Source of the DNA: Candidatus Obscuribacter sp.
Lineage (GTDB): Bacteria > Cyanobacteriota > Vampirovibrionia > Obscuribacterales > Obscuribacteraceae
Assembly (NCBI GenBank): GCA_016718315.1
Contig: JADKDV010000013.1
Coordinates: 34,456 to 98,455, forward strand
Direction of reading: 5' to 3'
Length of the DNA: 64,000 nt
Under the pieces are notes generated by a model that worked only from the letters and a program-made list of their open reading frames with translations, ran no database searches and was not told where the DNA came from. The position numbers and the translations under genes are program-made. Within the stretch, counting starts at the first letter, position 1, and each line of letters starts with the position of its first letter. Positions 52,718 to 62,668 of the stretch are shown here, piece after piece.

Positions 52718-55444
52718 TTATTGAGCCAGTATTTCCATTAGCTGTTTGGCTCGTGCTTCTCTAGTGGACAGCTTGCCTTTGAGCTCATCGAGACGCGCTT
52801 GCGCTGCTTGCGACCAGTCGCCTGGTAGTCTCACTGCGCTGCCTGTTATGGCGGCAAAGGGCACTATATAAGCGGCGTCACTCAGCGACAGCACAAATAA
52901 CGGTGGCTGTTGCATAAAGAGCGATTTGATTTGATTATTGATGTCGTGGATAAATTCAGTGATAGTTTGGTCCAGATTGTTTTTGACAAACTCAGCACTG
53001 CCAGTGATTGTCTCTTTTTGCTCACCATCGCCAAAGTGCCAGATAAATTCGCTATCTGTTTGGCTGTCAGTCAAGATCATTGCATTAAGCGAGATAATTG
53101 AGAGTGCTCCAGTATCTTGACTCAGTCCAGTGGCCTTGACCCAGGCACAGAGTAGTATCGCCAGGATAAACTCGCCTTTGCTTTTAAAGCGTTGTGTTTG
53201 TTTGCGCCAACCCGAGTCTATCCAGCTGATTATCTCGGTGCTTTCTTTGAGGTTGAGTGTGTTGGTCAGGGACTTTAGCACCAGCTCGTCGTTGCGCGAA
53301 TCCAGCTCAATTAGTTTTTCCTGGCTCAAGTGATGACCTTTGCGGTATTGCAAAAAAGCTTGCTCATCAATCTTATTGCCCAGATCCTTTGCCATCAAAT
53401 ACGGTGCTTCAAAGCTGTATAGCTCGCGGCTTACTGTGGTGGCCTGTCTGGCTAGTTGGATTAAGTCATCACTTGTTTGTTGGTTAAAGTCTGGCACAGG
53501 CAGGCGCTTGAGATCACCGACCTGATAATTTATGGTTGGATTGAGATCCTGAGCAAATGCCATAGCTAAGCCGCTGTTTAAATAAGCCAAAAGCAAATCT
53601 TCGTCTATTGTCTTACTAAAGATAGCCGAGCCGCCCACATCAAAGATACAGCCTGGAGGCATCTTGCGCACAGCCAGGGCACGTGAATTGACAAATGAAA
53701 AAGTGAGTCCGGCTTTGAAGTAAAAGTCTTCGTTTTTGACCACCCACTGGGTCTTACCTTTGAGATAGGGGTAAGACTGATTTACAGCTTCTTTGACGGC
53801 GGCACCGTTGTCCTGCCAGTAGATTACATTTTCGAGGGGATGATACCAGCGTCTTGTGCCTTTTCCTTTGATATATGGCAGCCAGTCTTTTTTATCTTCT
53901 TCGGCGATTTCCCAGATAAAACGTACAAATCTCTCATTGTCTGATGTTGCCAGGCCTTGCTTGATATCAGCCAGGTTAGCCAGTCTGGGCAAAGAATTAT
54001 AGAGCAGTGCAGCTGTCGGTGGTCGTTTAAAATTAAAAGTAAGACCGTTGTCGATTGTAAAATCAAGTTGCCTGCGCAGCACAAATGGTCCAGCTTTTTG
54101 ACCAAAGCAAATTTTTTGTGCCCATTCTTTTTTGTCTTCACGACTGGTCCAGTCCATATAGTGGACTTCGCTTGTAATGTCCGGCTCAGACCGATTGACG
54201 GTAGTGACAACGATGGCGCTACTAGCTTTTTCGCCGCTCAATAGCGGAAAAACACCAGCGCCCATCTCGATAATATTATTGATTGTGGTTTTACTCAGGA
54301 GACTCTCTCTAATTGCTCTGGCACTGGGTAGAGATAGTATTGAGCTTTGCGTGATAAAGCCGATTTTGCCACCAGGTTTGCACCAGGTCAGTGCCCGTGA
54401 TAAAAAACAATGTCCCAGCTCGTTTTGACAGCCATTGTAGAGTTTTTTGAGTTGTTCTTTGAGTTTGCGATCGAGTAATTTGCGCCCCAGATATGGTGGA
54501 TTGGTAACGACACAGTCGTACTTGTTTTGCAGGATATGATCTGGCGGTAAATTGTCTGTCAATGAGCCTAACAGCGCTGTTGGATTATCGCTGGGCAGAC
54601 ACTGGATATGGTTGTTTTTAAAGCCTTCGCTGTCTATGCTCTGACCCAGAGCCTGGGCGATAAGATAGACCAAAGTAACTGCTCTATTATCGAGATCGGC
54701 GCCGTAGAGATTATTAGCAAGAGTCGCTTCAAATGATTCTTTGAGAGTCAGACCCAAGCCCTGGTAAAACTGACAAAAAATATCGAGAGCACCAAAAATA
54801 AAATTACCAGTGCCCACACAAGGGTCCAGTAAAGTCACACTTTTGAGCTCGTCTAGTGAGCGGTGGTGAGTAAGAGCTGGTCCACGGGCTAGTGCTAGAG
54901 AGAGTATCAGCTTAACTACCCAATCAGGAGTCAAGACCTGGGTAAAAGCAATCAGCTCATTTTGCTCTGTTTGTTTTGCACCCTGGACGATAGATTTGTT
55001 TGTCAGTTTGCGTCGGGCTTGACTCAGCCCCTGATAGACTGTGCCTACAAAAGCAGCCCTTGTGCCAAAGTTCATGCGCGGACTGCTTTCGGTTTTGGCT
55101 ATGAGAGTGGTGGCACTCTCAAGAGCGGCCCTGGCTGCACTCGTTTGCATCAATCTGAGTCCGGCATTGAGCCAATCATACTCAGGTGGTGGGTTTTGTT
55201 TGAGTCCGGCCAGTAAGTGACCGGCCTGCATAGTCACCACATCTGGTGTGATATCCTGCATTAATTGGTCTGCGCTAAATGATATATAGGTGGCACAGGT
55301 CAGTAAGAGCAGTGCTTCTAAGTCACTTGTATCGCTCAGGTCCTGATGCTCTTTGAGCCACAGCAGTATGTCTTTACTGAGTTTTCTGACCATTTTACGC
55401 TCGGTGGCAAGTGTAAGGTCATGACTTAGTAATTCTGCCTGCAA
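52718..55444 (-). CDS. N6-adenine DNA methyltransferase (Eco57I/TaqI-like)
   Basis: Motif I LDPCVGTGNFIFGALDIF and motif IV VTNPPYLGRKLL define an adenine-N6 methyltransferase, with the Eco57I/TaqI-type C-terminal DNA-recognition region after about residue 480. The preceding helical N-terminus (residues 1-180) shows no PD-(D/E)xK or other nuclease motif that I can see. At 908 aa it resembles Type IIG/PglX-like enzymes that combine modification and recognition, yet no restriction, BREX or DISARM genes are adjacent, so it appears to be orphan. The TTG at 55444 overlaps the 3' end of the preceding gene's context; the N-terminus is uncertain and ATG 55393 is an alternative. Confidence 0.85.
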   Translation of the reverse strand: MQAELLSHDLTLATERKMVRKLSKDILLWLKEHQDLSDTSDLEALLLLTCATYISFSADQLMQDITPDVVTMQAGHLLAGLKQNPPPEYDWLNAGLRLMQTSAARAALESATTLIAKTESSPRMNFGTRAAFVGTVYQGLSQARRKLTNKSIVQGAKQTEQNELIAFTQVLTPDWVVKLILSLALARGPALTHHRSLDELKSVTLLDPCVGTGNFIFGALDIFCQFYQGLGLTLKESFEATLANNLYGADLDNRAVTLVYLIAQALGQSIDSEGFKNNHIQCLPSDNPTALLGSLTDNLPPDHILQNKYDCVVTNPPYLGRKLLDRKLKEQLKKLYNGCQNELGHCFLSRALTWCKPGGKIGFITQSSILSLPSARAIRESLLSKTTINNIIEMGAGVFPLLSGEKASSAIVVTTVNRSEPDITSEVHYMDWTSREDKKEWAQKICFGQKAGPFVLRRQLDFTIDNGLTFNFKRPPTAALLYNSLPRLANLADIKQGLATSDNERFVRFIWEIAEEDKKDWLPYIKGKGTRRWYHPLENVIYWQDNGAAVKEAVNQSYPYLKGKTQWVVKNEDFYFKAGLTFSFVNSRALAVRKMPPGCIFDVGGSAIFSKTIDEDLLLAYLNSGLAMAFAQDLNPTINYQVGDLKRLPVPDFNQQTSDDLIQLARQATTVSRELYSFEAPYLMAKDLGNKIDEQAFLQYRKGHHLSQEKLIELDSRNDELVLKSLTNTLNLKESTEIISWIDSGWRKQTQRFKSKGEFILAILLCAWVKATGLSQDTGALSIISLNAMILTDSQTDSEFIWHFGDGEQKETITGSAEFVKNNLDQTITEFIHDINNQIKSLFMQQPPLFVLSLSDAAYIVPFAAITGSAVRLPGDWSQAAQARLDELKGKLSTREARAKQLMEILAQ

Positions 55445-55448
55445 ATTT

Positions 55449-57050
55449 CTACACCGTCTCGTGCAAGTCGCGGTACAAAAGCACTGGAGTTTCGGCTGTC
55501 AGAGCGCTTGTTTTAGCTGTTTCTGCCGCCGATAGTAGTAGTCCTAGTTCCAGGAAGTCTTCTGGTACACAGGCAGCACCAAAGGATAGAGACAGAGTAT
55601 TTTTGTCTACACCGGTAGCAAGTGGTGTTTTTGTCAAAGTGTTGACGATACGGTTGGCAAATACTCTGGCGCCTTCTCCCTTTGTATCGGGACAAAGCAA
55701 GGCATAGTCAAAAGATTCGTAGTGAGCCAAAAGGTCATTGTGACGCTTGGCTTGTGATATACGCAATACAGCTTCGCGCAGTGCCACAATTGGCATGGGC
55801 TCTCTGATTGAGCCATTGATGCCGCTTTTAACACGCATCTCAAAAATAATCACAGACAGAGGTGAGCCAGAGCGGTGCCCTCTAAAGTATTCTTGCTCCA
55901 AAAAATACAAAAAGGCAGGATAGTTAAACATGCCAGTGTCGCCCCGTCTGAGCGACATTATTACTTGTTGTACCACTGAGCTATCGACGGTCTTAGGCTC
56001 CAGTGCTGGCAGATTGCCGACACGCTTTTGTGGTGTGTTAAAGCCAGCCAGCCCGCATGTGATCATGTTGCACATGATAGGCACCCACTGACTGCGCAGG
56101 TAACCTAATTTTTCTACGATCTTTTGAGTGCTCGATTTGCCATCGATAGCGTCATAAAAGCGGCGCTGCAAGACAAACTCTACTGGGATTGCGGGCTTGA
56201 GCAGAGCCTTAAGGTCCTCGTCCGAGATACTTGGTATGAGTTTGACCAGAGTCGCCTCTGGTCTAAAGCCAGAGTGCTTGAGAAAGTTATGCTTGTCGAG
56301 CAGCTGCGCACCTTGCATTATCAGCGAATCCAGGTTGTCGTTGATGGTGCGCAGTTTGGTCAATACTTTGGGCTGGAAGAAAAATCTGCCTTCTTTCCAG
56401 GTGACAAGTTCATAGATACATTCTGGTCCGCGGTTATCGGGAGATGTAGCGTGAAAGGGCTGTCCTTCAATAAAAAATACTTCGGCAGCGCCGCGCTCGC
56501 CTGCTATCTCCAGTCGTCCTGTCATTTTAGCCAGGCTGATTGACTGAAACAGTGCTGTTATCTGGACAAAGGCCAGGTCGCCATTGAGCACAGTGGCCGT
56601 GCGATTGAGCGAGCTTTCTTGACCGACTACAGCAGGGATTGGGATGGTGGAGCGTTGTTTGTCACCAGGCATATGAAAGAGCGCTTTGTCTTCGGCTTGC
56701 TCTTCTGTGCTCTTGATGGCGGCACTATTGCCGGTGCCTTCGCGCTCATTGAGTGAGACTTCGATGCGGTTAAATACCAGGAGGCTGTCGCAACTGGCAA
56801 AATCCCAGAGATTTTGAGTTTGACCCTGGACAGCTACCGACATAGCCCATTTGGGATCGCCGCCCTGTGGGTCGGCATGGGCAATGAGTTTGTATTCTGA
56901 GCCCTTTTTAGAGGAGGGCCAGATTACTTCCACTTGCTTGTCTTGATTTTCCAGAGCCCAGGTAAGGATCTGGTGAATAGCCGTAGCAGTAGGATTCCCC
57001 GGGAGGATTTGAATGGATTTGGCAGAGTAATGTTTCTCTTTCTGCATCAA
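55449..57050 (-). CDS. DUF4388 (PATAN) protein with degenerate GGDEF domain
   Basis: Residues about 150-260 match the PATAN/DUF4388 pattern (GRLEIAGERGAAEVFFIEGQ ... ELVTWKEGRFFF), typical of signalling proteins in cyanobacteria and myxobacteria. Residues about 365-530 read as a GGDEF-type fold (MFNYPAFLYFLEQEYFRGHR ... SLSFGAACVPED), but the GGDEF motif is replaced by HYESFDYAL. It should not make cyclic di-GMP, and may instead sense or bind it. The N-terminal 140 aa are not recognised. It lies 5 bp upstream of the methyltransferase gene and in the same direction, so they may be cotranscribed, though no functional link is obvious. Confidence 0.7.
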   Translation of the reverse strand: MMQKEKHYSAKSIQILPGNPTATAIHQILTWALENQDKQVEVIWPSSKKGSEYKLIAHADPQGGDPKWAMSVAVQGQTQNLWDFASCDSLLVFNRIEVSLNEREGTGNSAAIKSTEEQAEDKALFHMPGDKQRSTIPIPAVVGQESSLNRTATVLNGDLAFVQITALFQSISLAKMTGRLEIAGERGAAEVFFIEGQPFHATSPDNRGPECIYELVTWKEGRFFFQPKVLTKLRTINDNLDSLIMQGAQLLDKHNFLKHSGFRPEATLVKLIPSISDEDLKALLKPAIPVEFVLQRRFYDAIDGKSSTQKIVEKLGYLRSQWVPIMCNMITCGLAGFNTPQKRVGNLPALEPKTVDSSVVQQVIMSLRRGDTGMFNYPAFLYFLEQEYFRGHRSGSPLSVIIFEMRVKSGINGSIREPMPIVALREAVLRISQAKRHNDLLAHYESFDYALLCPDTKGEGARVFANRIVNTLTKTPLATGVDKNTLSLSFGAACVPEDFLELGLLLSAAETAKTSALTAETPVLLYRDLHETV

Positions 57051-57095
57051 ATACTCAAAAATGAGCGCCCGGCCAGAGCGGCCGGGCGACAGTCA

Positions 57096-58283
57096 CTACA
57101 CTTTTGCTTTAGCCATATCATAGGTGATTGAGTGTTTGGCCATGCGGTCAAACGCCTCAGCCATGCGCGCTTTATCAAGGCAAAGCGACATGCGGATAAA
57201 GCCCTCACCATGAGGACCATACGCTGTGCCTGGAGGCACTACGATACCGGCTTTATCAAGCATCAAAGTGGCAAAGTCAGCTGAAGTCATACCTGGAGGA
57301 ACAGGCAACCACATGTAGAAGGTTGCTTTGATTGGTTTGACTGGCCAACCCAGTTGAGTGAGACGCTCGACAGCGAGGTCGCGGCGCTCAATATAGAGCT
57401 TGTTGCAATAGTCGATATGATCGGTTGGTCCAGTGAGACCGGCAATTGCGGCTAACTGAATTGGCTTGAAAATATCGGTATCGATATTGGATTTGATTTT
57501 GGCGATAGCTTTGATTGCTTCGGCATTACCTACGGCAAAACCAATTCTCCAGCCAGTCATGTTGTAAGTCTTGGAGAGACTGTGCAACTCGATGCAGATA
57601 TCCTTGGCTCCCTTAACTTGCATGATTGATGGTGCTTTGTAGCCATCAAAAGTCATTTCGCTATAAGCGAGGTCATGGCAGAGCAAGATGTTGTGCTTTT
57701 TGGCAAAGGCTACAGCCTTTTCAAAAAATGCTAAATCTGCAATGCCTGCTGTGGGGTTGTTTGGATAGTTAAACATCAAAAGCTTGGCTTTTTTGAGCAC
57801 CGCTTCTGGTATCGCTTCCAGGTCGGGGATAAAGTTGTTTTCGGGGGTCAAAGGCATGTAATAGGGCTCGCCGCCAGCCAAAATGGTTGATGTGCGATAA
57901 ACAGGATAGGCCGGATCGGGGATGAGGTTGATGTCACCCTTGTCGATAAAGGCCATGATTGTGTTGTGCAGACCTTCTTTTGAGCCGATCAAGCTGGTGA
58001 TTTCGTTGACTGGATCTAGATCAAAGCCAAAACGCTTTTTGCACCAGGTGGCGATCGCTTCTTTAAATTCTTTGGTGCCGCCAAAGGGAGGGTAGTGATG
58101 GTTGGCTGGATTTTCCAGGGCATCATGCATGGCTTCGACTATATGACGGGGGGTAGGCTGGTCGGGATCGCCTATGCCCAGATTGATGACATCTACTCCC
58201 GCAGCAATTGCCGCTTGCCGTTTTTTATCTATTTCGGCAAATACATAGGGGGGAATAGATTTGAGTCTTTGTGAAACTTCCAT
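57096..58283 (-). CDS. dapL: LL-diaminopimelate aminotransferase
   Basis: DapL converts tetrahydrodipicolinate directly to LL-diaminopimelate, the short lysine/peptidoglycan route found in cyanobacteria, plants and Chlamydia. The fold-I PLP features are present: VINLGIGDPDQPTP, YPPFGGTKEFKEAI, DPAYPVY, NYPNNPTAG, and the PLP lysine in ELHSLSKTYNMTGWRIGF. Length of 395 aa fits. ATG 58283 (MEVSQRL) is preferred, with AAAGG 8 bp before it; the frame is open to 58316. Aminotransferases of this subfamily can differ in substrate, so DapL is likely but not certain. Confidence 0.87.
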   Translation of the reverse strand: MEVSQRLKSIPPYVFAEIDKKRQAAIAAGVDVINLGIGDPDQPTPRHIVEAMHDALENPANHHYPPFGGTKEFKEAIATWCKKRFGFDLDPVNEITSLIGSKEGLHNTIMAFIDKGDINLIPDPAYPVYRTSTILAGGEPYYMPLTPENNFIPDLEAIPEAVLKKAKLLMFNYPNNPTAGIADLAFFEKAVAFAKKHNILLCHDLAYSEMTFDGYKAPSIMQVKGAKDICIELHSLSKTYNMTGWRIGFAVGNAEAIKAIAKIKSNIDTDIFKPIQLAAIAGLTGPTDHIDYCNKLYIERRDLAVERLTQLGWPVKPIKATFYMWLPVPPGMTSADFATLMLDKAGIVVPPGTAYGPHGEGFIRMSLCLDKARMAEAFDRMAKHSITYDMAKAKV

Positions 58284-58559
58284 GTGTCTGACCTTTGTTC
58301 GGAGAGCATTTGACAATACTATAGCTTCACATGAAGCAGCGCTACTGGGTCAAAGTAGTAAGCAGAGTTAACGATCTTCTTAATATGCCTTATTTTGTCA
58401 GGTCTTTTGAGCCTGGCAGGGCTTGCCACTACAATCCGGTTGCAAAGTGGGCGGGCGGCTGATTTGAAGATTGCAATCAAAGTCCGGGCGCGTCCCGGAG
58501 TGCCTATAATCTAATTTTGAGTTGACCTGGAGAGCCAGGCAGGGCGCACTGGTATCCGC

Positions 58560-60257
58560 ATGAATCTTCAAATTACAGCCAAAAAATCAAGCTTTAGCCT
58601 GGCCGGCTTTAGTTTTGTCGTAATCGTGGCGGCAGCGGTGATTTTTGCCAGGCTGGGCAGTTTTCCCCTATTTAACCCAGACGAGGCTCTCTACGCCGAG
58701 CCTGCCCGCGAAATGCTGGAAATTGGGGACTATGTCACAACTTACCTCAATTACGTCATACGCTTCACCAAGCCGCCTCTGGTTATCTGGGCTATGGCCT
58801 TTTTTATCCAAGTTTTTGGCGTTAGCGAGTTTGCCGTGCGCTTCTTTGGTGCTAGCTGCGGCGTAGCTCTAGTCGGTGCTACCTATGCAGCGGCCAGTCG
58901 CTACTTTGGCACAACAGCAGCCATCATCGCCGGGCTCAGCCTGGTCACCGCTCCACTGTTTGTGGGCACAGCCCGCGAGGCTATCACCGATATGCCCCTG
59001 GCGCTTTTTATGGCATGTGCTCAACTAGCGTTTTTTAGAGGTTTTGAGTCTAGCTCTCCGCGCTTTAGCTATCTGGGCTGGGTCATGGTGGGACTGGCTG
59101 TGATGACCAAGGGACCCGTGGGGCTCATTTTGCCCATGGCCATTTTGTTTGGCTATCATCTTTTGCGCGGCGATCTAAAAGAAGCATTTAGGCGTTACAA
59201 AGTCATCTGGGGGCTGCTTATTGTCGCCCTCATTGCTGTGCCCTGGTTTGCCGTTGAGATCTATGTCACCAAAGGTGCTTACTATCAGGAGTTTATTGTC
59301 AGAGAAAACTTCCAGCGCTTTACAGCCAATGTGGATGCTCACAAACAACCAGTCTGGTATCACCTGGCAGCCATGTTTGTCGGCTTTATGCCCTTTGCTA
59401 TCTATCTGCCTCAAGCTTTGTGGCGGTTTTTGATCAAGTGTCGCAACATGGTGATTATGACTTTGAGCGCTGGCAAAGATACAAAGACCCGCTACGAGTT
59501 TGTCACGACCTATCTAAGACAGATGAGTATCCCGCAGTCTCTGCTCTTTTATTGCGCCATCTGGTCGATTGGCACTCTGGTGTTTTTCTCCATGTCAGTG
59601 TCCAAGCTCTTGCCCTACACTTTGCCTGCTTTTCCTGCTCTCAGCTTGATTATCTGTGCGGCCATCGATAACTCCATTAAGACCAAACACTTTCGCAATC
59701 TGGCCTTCCCACTACTGCTCCTGGTGCTCGTCTACGGCGGCTGTGGCTTTGCTGCTCCGCTTATCACCGGACGCTTGCGTGACGCTCCACCAGAGCTAGT
59801 CAGTCAGGCCGTGGACTTTGTCAAATTTAGCGCTGGCTCTACTTTTGTCGCTATCATTTTACTCAGACTCTACAAAATGAAAGCAGCGATGATTTTCTTT
59901 GCAGCAGCATCCTGTCTCGGTCTTACCTACTATGCCATGCGCATCATCCCGATTGTGAGCAATAAATGGGAAGGACCACTGACAGGCCTATCGCGCTATG
60001 CCGGCGAGAGTAAATTGCCAATCATTGTCTATGAGATGCGTAAGCCCGGTGTGCCATTTTATGCCAGAAGAAAAGTCGAGAACATCAATGGTCAGGATGT
60101 CTTAAGAGCGCGCCTTAGCGGTCTAAAAGAAGCTTATGTCTTGACCAAAGCCAAACAGGTAAGCTCGGTGACTGCCCTTGCCGGGACCAAGCTGCAATGT
60201 CAGGACGGCGACTTTGCCCTTTTGTATTACGGTCCTTTAGTCGATAGTAAGCATTAG
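58560..60257 (+). CDS. ArnT-like membrane glycosyltransferase (GT83/PMT family)
   Basis: The 565-aa protein has about ten or more membrane helices. The first periplasmic loop carries FPLFNPDEALYAEPAREML, the conserved acidic motif of the ArnT/PMT clan that activates the acceptor, and the next helix region has RFTKPPLVIWAMA. Such enzymes transfer sugars from polyprenyl-phosphate donors to lipid A or proteins at the outer face of the inner membrane. Residues after about 430 form a soluble C-terminal part. The sugar and acceptor are unknown. A TATAAT hexamer lies at 58505-58510 upstream, without a good -35. Confidence 0.88.
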   Translation: MNLQITAKKSSFSLAGFSFVVIVAAAVIFARLGSFPLFNPDEALYAEPAREMLEIGDYVTTYLNYVIRFTKPPLVIWAMAFFIQVFGVSEFAVRFFGASCGVALVGATYAAASRYFGTTAAIIAGLSLVTAPLFVGTAREAITDMPLALFMACAQLAFFRGFESSSPRFSYLGWVMVGLAVMTKGPVGLILPMAILFGYHLLRGDLKEAFRRYKVIWGLLIVALIAVPWFAVEIYVTKGAYYQEFIVRENFQRFTANVDAHKQPVWYHLAAMFVGFMPFAIYLPQALWRFLIKCRNMVIMTLSAGKDTKTRYEFVTTYLRQMSIPQSLLFYCAIWSIGTLVFFSMSVSKLLPYTLPAFPALSLIICAAIDNSIKTKHFRNLAFPLLLLVLVYGGCGFAAPLITGRLRDAPPELVSQAVDFVKFSAGSTFVAIILLRLYKMKAAMIFFAAASCLGLTYYAMRIIPIVSNKWEGPLTGLSRYAGESKLPIIVYEMRKPGVPFYARRKVENINGQDVLRARLSGLKEAYVLTKAKQVSSVTALAGTKLQCQDGDFALLYYGPLVDSKH

Positions 60258-61460
60258 TTAGACCACTTGACCGGCCGCAAAACCAGACGCCCAGGCCCAC
60301 TGGAAGTTATAGCCGCCAAGCCAGCCTGTGACGTCCACCACTTCGCCAATAAAATACAATCCGGGTACTTTTTTGGCTTCCATCGTAGTGGATGATAGGG
60401 CTGCTGTATCGACACCGCCCCTGGTGACTTCGGCCTTTTTGTAGCCCACTGTGCGCTCTGGTGCTATTTGCCAGTTATTTAAATTGGTCGCTAGTTTTTC
60501 CATACGCTTGCCATCGAGAGCCGCTAGCTGTCCGCTTGTACCGAGGTGTCTGGTAAAGTACTCAGCAAAACGCTTGGGTAAAAACTCTCCCAGTACATTT
60601 TTGACTTCTTGTTTGCCGCGACTTTGTTTTTGCTCCAAAAGCAGCGCCATGGCGTCATCATCTGGCAAGAGATTGATACTCAGCGGTGTGTTTTTTTGCC
60701 AGTAGAGAGAGGCTTGCAGACTGGCTGGACCGCTCAGTCCTTTGTGGGTAAATAAGATGTTTTCTCTAAATTGCACTTTTTTACAGTTGATAGCTACATC
60801 TATGGAGATGCCCGCTAGCTCTGTAAAGCCCTGCAAATCACTGGCGCGCCAGTCAAAGCCATCAAGGGCGGGCGCTAACTCTGTGATTTTGATGTCAAAC
60901 TGTCTGGCTATATCGTAGCCAAAACCAGTTGCTCCAATCTGCGGTATAGACAGAGCACCAGTGGCTATGACCAGACTCTCACTGGTAAAGTCGCCTTTTT
61001 CGGTGATGATTTGCCAGGTCTCGCTCTTTTGTATTGCTTTGACTTTGACACCTAGCTCAAAGTGGCAGCCAGCCTGGTCGCATTCGTCCACCAGCATATC
61101 TACTATTTGTCTGGCACTATCATTGCAAAAGAGCTGCCCCAGCTTTTTTTCGTGGTACTTGATGCGGTGCCCCTCTACCAGTTTGATAAAGTCTTGAGGG
61201 GTATATCTTGAGAGGGCTGACTTGGCAAAATGTGGGTTATTACTGACATAACACTCAGGTCGTGCACCAACATTGGTAAAGTTGCAACGACCACCTCCTG
61301 ATATCAGTATTTTTTTACCAATCTCATCATTGTGATCGAGCAAAAGCACAGTGCGTCCGCGCTTACCAGCCTCGGCTGCGCACATCATGCCTGCTCCACC
61401 AGCACCAATTACAATGACATCGTAGTCTTTTTGATCGTAACGTTTTTGCTGGCGAGTCAA
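60258..61460 (-). CDS. YhiN/HI0933-type NAD(P)/FAD flavoprotein
   Basis: The N-terminal dinucleotide motif VIVIGAGGAGMMCAAEAGKR (residues about 15-34), the family signature KILISGGGRCNFTN (about 49-62), and the C-terminal GLYFIGEVVDVTGWLGGYNF followed by QWAWASGFAAG identify the YhiN/HI0933 (BaiN-like) family of 400-aa flavoproteins. Members act as oxidoreductases, some on steroid or bile-acid double bonds, but most have no known substrate. Its stop lies next to that of the convergent glycosyltransferase. Identification of the family is firm, function open. Confidence 0.93.
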   Translation of the reverse strand: MTRQQKRYDQKDYDVIVIGAGGAGMMCAAEAGKRGRTVLLLDHNDEIGKKILISGGGRCNFTNVGARPECYVSNNPHFAKSALSRYTPQDFIKLVEGHRIKYHEKKLGQLFCNDSARQIVDMLVDECDQAGCHFELGVKVKAIQKSETWQIITEKGDFTSESLVIATGALSIPQIGATGFGYDIARQFDIKITELAPALDGFDWRASDLQGFTELAGISIDVAINCKKVQFRENILFTHKGLSGPASLQASLYWQKNTPLSINLLPDDDAMALLLEQKQSRGKQEVKNVLGEFLPKRFAEYFTRHLGTSGQLAALDGKRMEKLATNLNNWQIAPERTVGYKKAEVTRGGVDTAALSSTTMEAKKVPGLYFIGEVVDVTGWLGGYNFQWAWASGFAAGQVV

Positions 61461-61524
61461 TTTATACCCTTTATAAAATATATGATCTTAGCTCAGCATT
61501 TTAGCAACTGGCGCGGTACTTAAA

Positions 61525-61893
61525 ATGACAGACTCAGCAAATATTGATCTTAAGGGACAAAAAATCGTCAAAGCACAAAGCAGTCTAAATGCTTTTGCTA
61601 TTTATTTTGCCAGTGGCAAAGCATTGCTTATCAGTGCTGTGGACGATGAGCTAGGTCCTGATGTGGACTTTGAGGTCAAGGGCGCTGATAGCGTACCCGA
61701 GCAAAACGAAGCAGTCTGCTCCGTGGACTGGAGCTGGATCTATGGCAAAGAAGTGCAGTCGGTAAGCCGCGGACGCGGCGGCTATGGTCCCAGTATCCGC
61801 ATGGATCTGGGCAATAATCTGGTAATAACCACAAGCGTTGGTATCTGGGACGGCAAAGCTTTCCTCTCATTTATGCCTTTTAAGCCACAGTAG
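61525..61893 (+). CDS. Small conserved-looking protein, function unknown
   Basis: The 122-aa protein is mostly beta-strand in character (LNAFAIYFASGKALLISAVD ... LGNNLVITTSVGIWDGKAFL) with no signal peptide or membrane helix. The Gly/Arg segment RGRGGYGPSIRMD is notable. It is transcribed divergently from the flavoprotein gene across a short A/T-rich gap. No family is recognised. The length and codon pattern support a real gene more than a shadow. Confidence 0.6.
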   Translation: MTDSANIDLKGQKIVKAQSSLNAFAIYFASGKALLISAVDDELGPDVDFEVKGADSVPEQNEAVCSVDWSWIYGKEVQSVSRGRGGYGPSIRMDLGNNLVITTSVGIWDGKAFLSFMPFKPQ

Positions 61894-61900
61894 TGGATTT

Positions 61901-62668
61901 TTATGGCAGCAAATAAGTCATATTGCTTTTGATCAAATAGTTTTTGAATAGATGGGCTAAGTCTTTGCCATCTCTATGATCTATCTGCACAAATGGCTTG
62001 ATGCGCTTAATAGTGGCTGTATTGCAGGTCTCGTGCACGGCATTGCCATTGTCGTCAAAAGCTTTGATTGATGAGGTTAGCTGGATTTGACCGTCGCCGT
62101 CTGGCTTGTAGCTGGTTATAGATTCTTGCTGGAAGCTTTTGATAATCGTCTCTGTCGATGGCGAGACTCTCACTACAGTCATGAGGGTGCGAAATCTCAC
62201 TTCGTTGGCGTTTGCTACCTGAAAGGTCTTGGAAGTGACTTTGTGGTACTCGATATAGTCGCTCAGTCTGGTCTCTGAAGTGTAGGGCACACCATTGAAG
62301 TGCCATACATTGCCATTGCGGTCTAATTGACTGCCATAAAAAAACTCTTGCTTAGCCCGGTAAGTGCGCGGTGTATCGCTTACTCGACCGGTTTTGTAGT
62401 CGCGTTGATAAACCGCTGTTTCCTGCCTGACTAGCCATGTGCCAGCCAGCCAGTGCGGTATCATCTGCCATTTGTTATTGACGCCGCTGTCGCCGGGACC
62501 CGTGTATTCGGCTCCACTTCTAAGCTCAGGCGCTACCGCTGGCAGGCTCTCGACATGCTCGATTTGCCCCTGGATAGTGTAGGCGTAACAATTTGACTGG
62601 CAAAAAGCCAGTAAAAAGGCAAGTGACAAGAGCAAACGGACGGATTTTGCAGCGGCAAAGAGCATCAA
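61901..62668 (-). CDS. Exported protein, function unknown
   Basis: A signal peptide (about residues 1-29, SLAFLLAFCQSNCYAY) is followed by a 225-aa beta-rich region (GTWLVRQETAVYQRDYKTGR; VRFRTLMTVVRVSPST). The composition suits a periplasmic or secreted lipocalin-like fold, but no family is recognised. The start overlaps the stop of the upstream Lys-rich gene (ATGA), so the two are translationally coupled. Confidence 0.65.
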   Translation of the reverse strand: MMLFAAAKSVRLLLSLAFLLAFCQSNCYAYTIQGQIEHVESLPAVAPELRSGAEYTGPGDSGVNNKWQMIPHWLAGTWLVRQETAVYQRDYKTGRVSDTPRTYRAKQEFFYGSQLDRNGNVWHFNGVPYTSETRLSDYIEYHKVTSKTFQVANANEVRFRTLMTVVRVSPSTETIIKSFQQESITSYKPDGDGQIQLTSSIKAFDDNGNAVHETCNTATIKRIKPFVQIDHRDGKDLAHLFKNYLIKSNMTYLLP

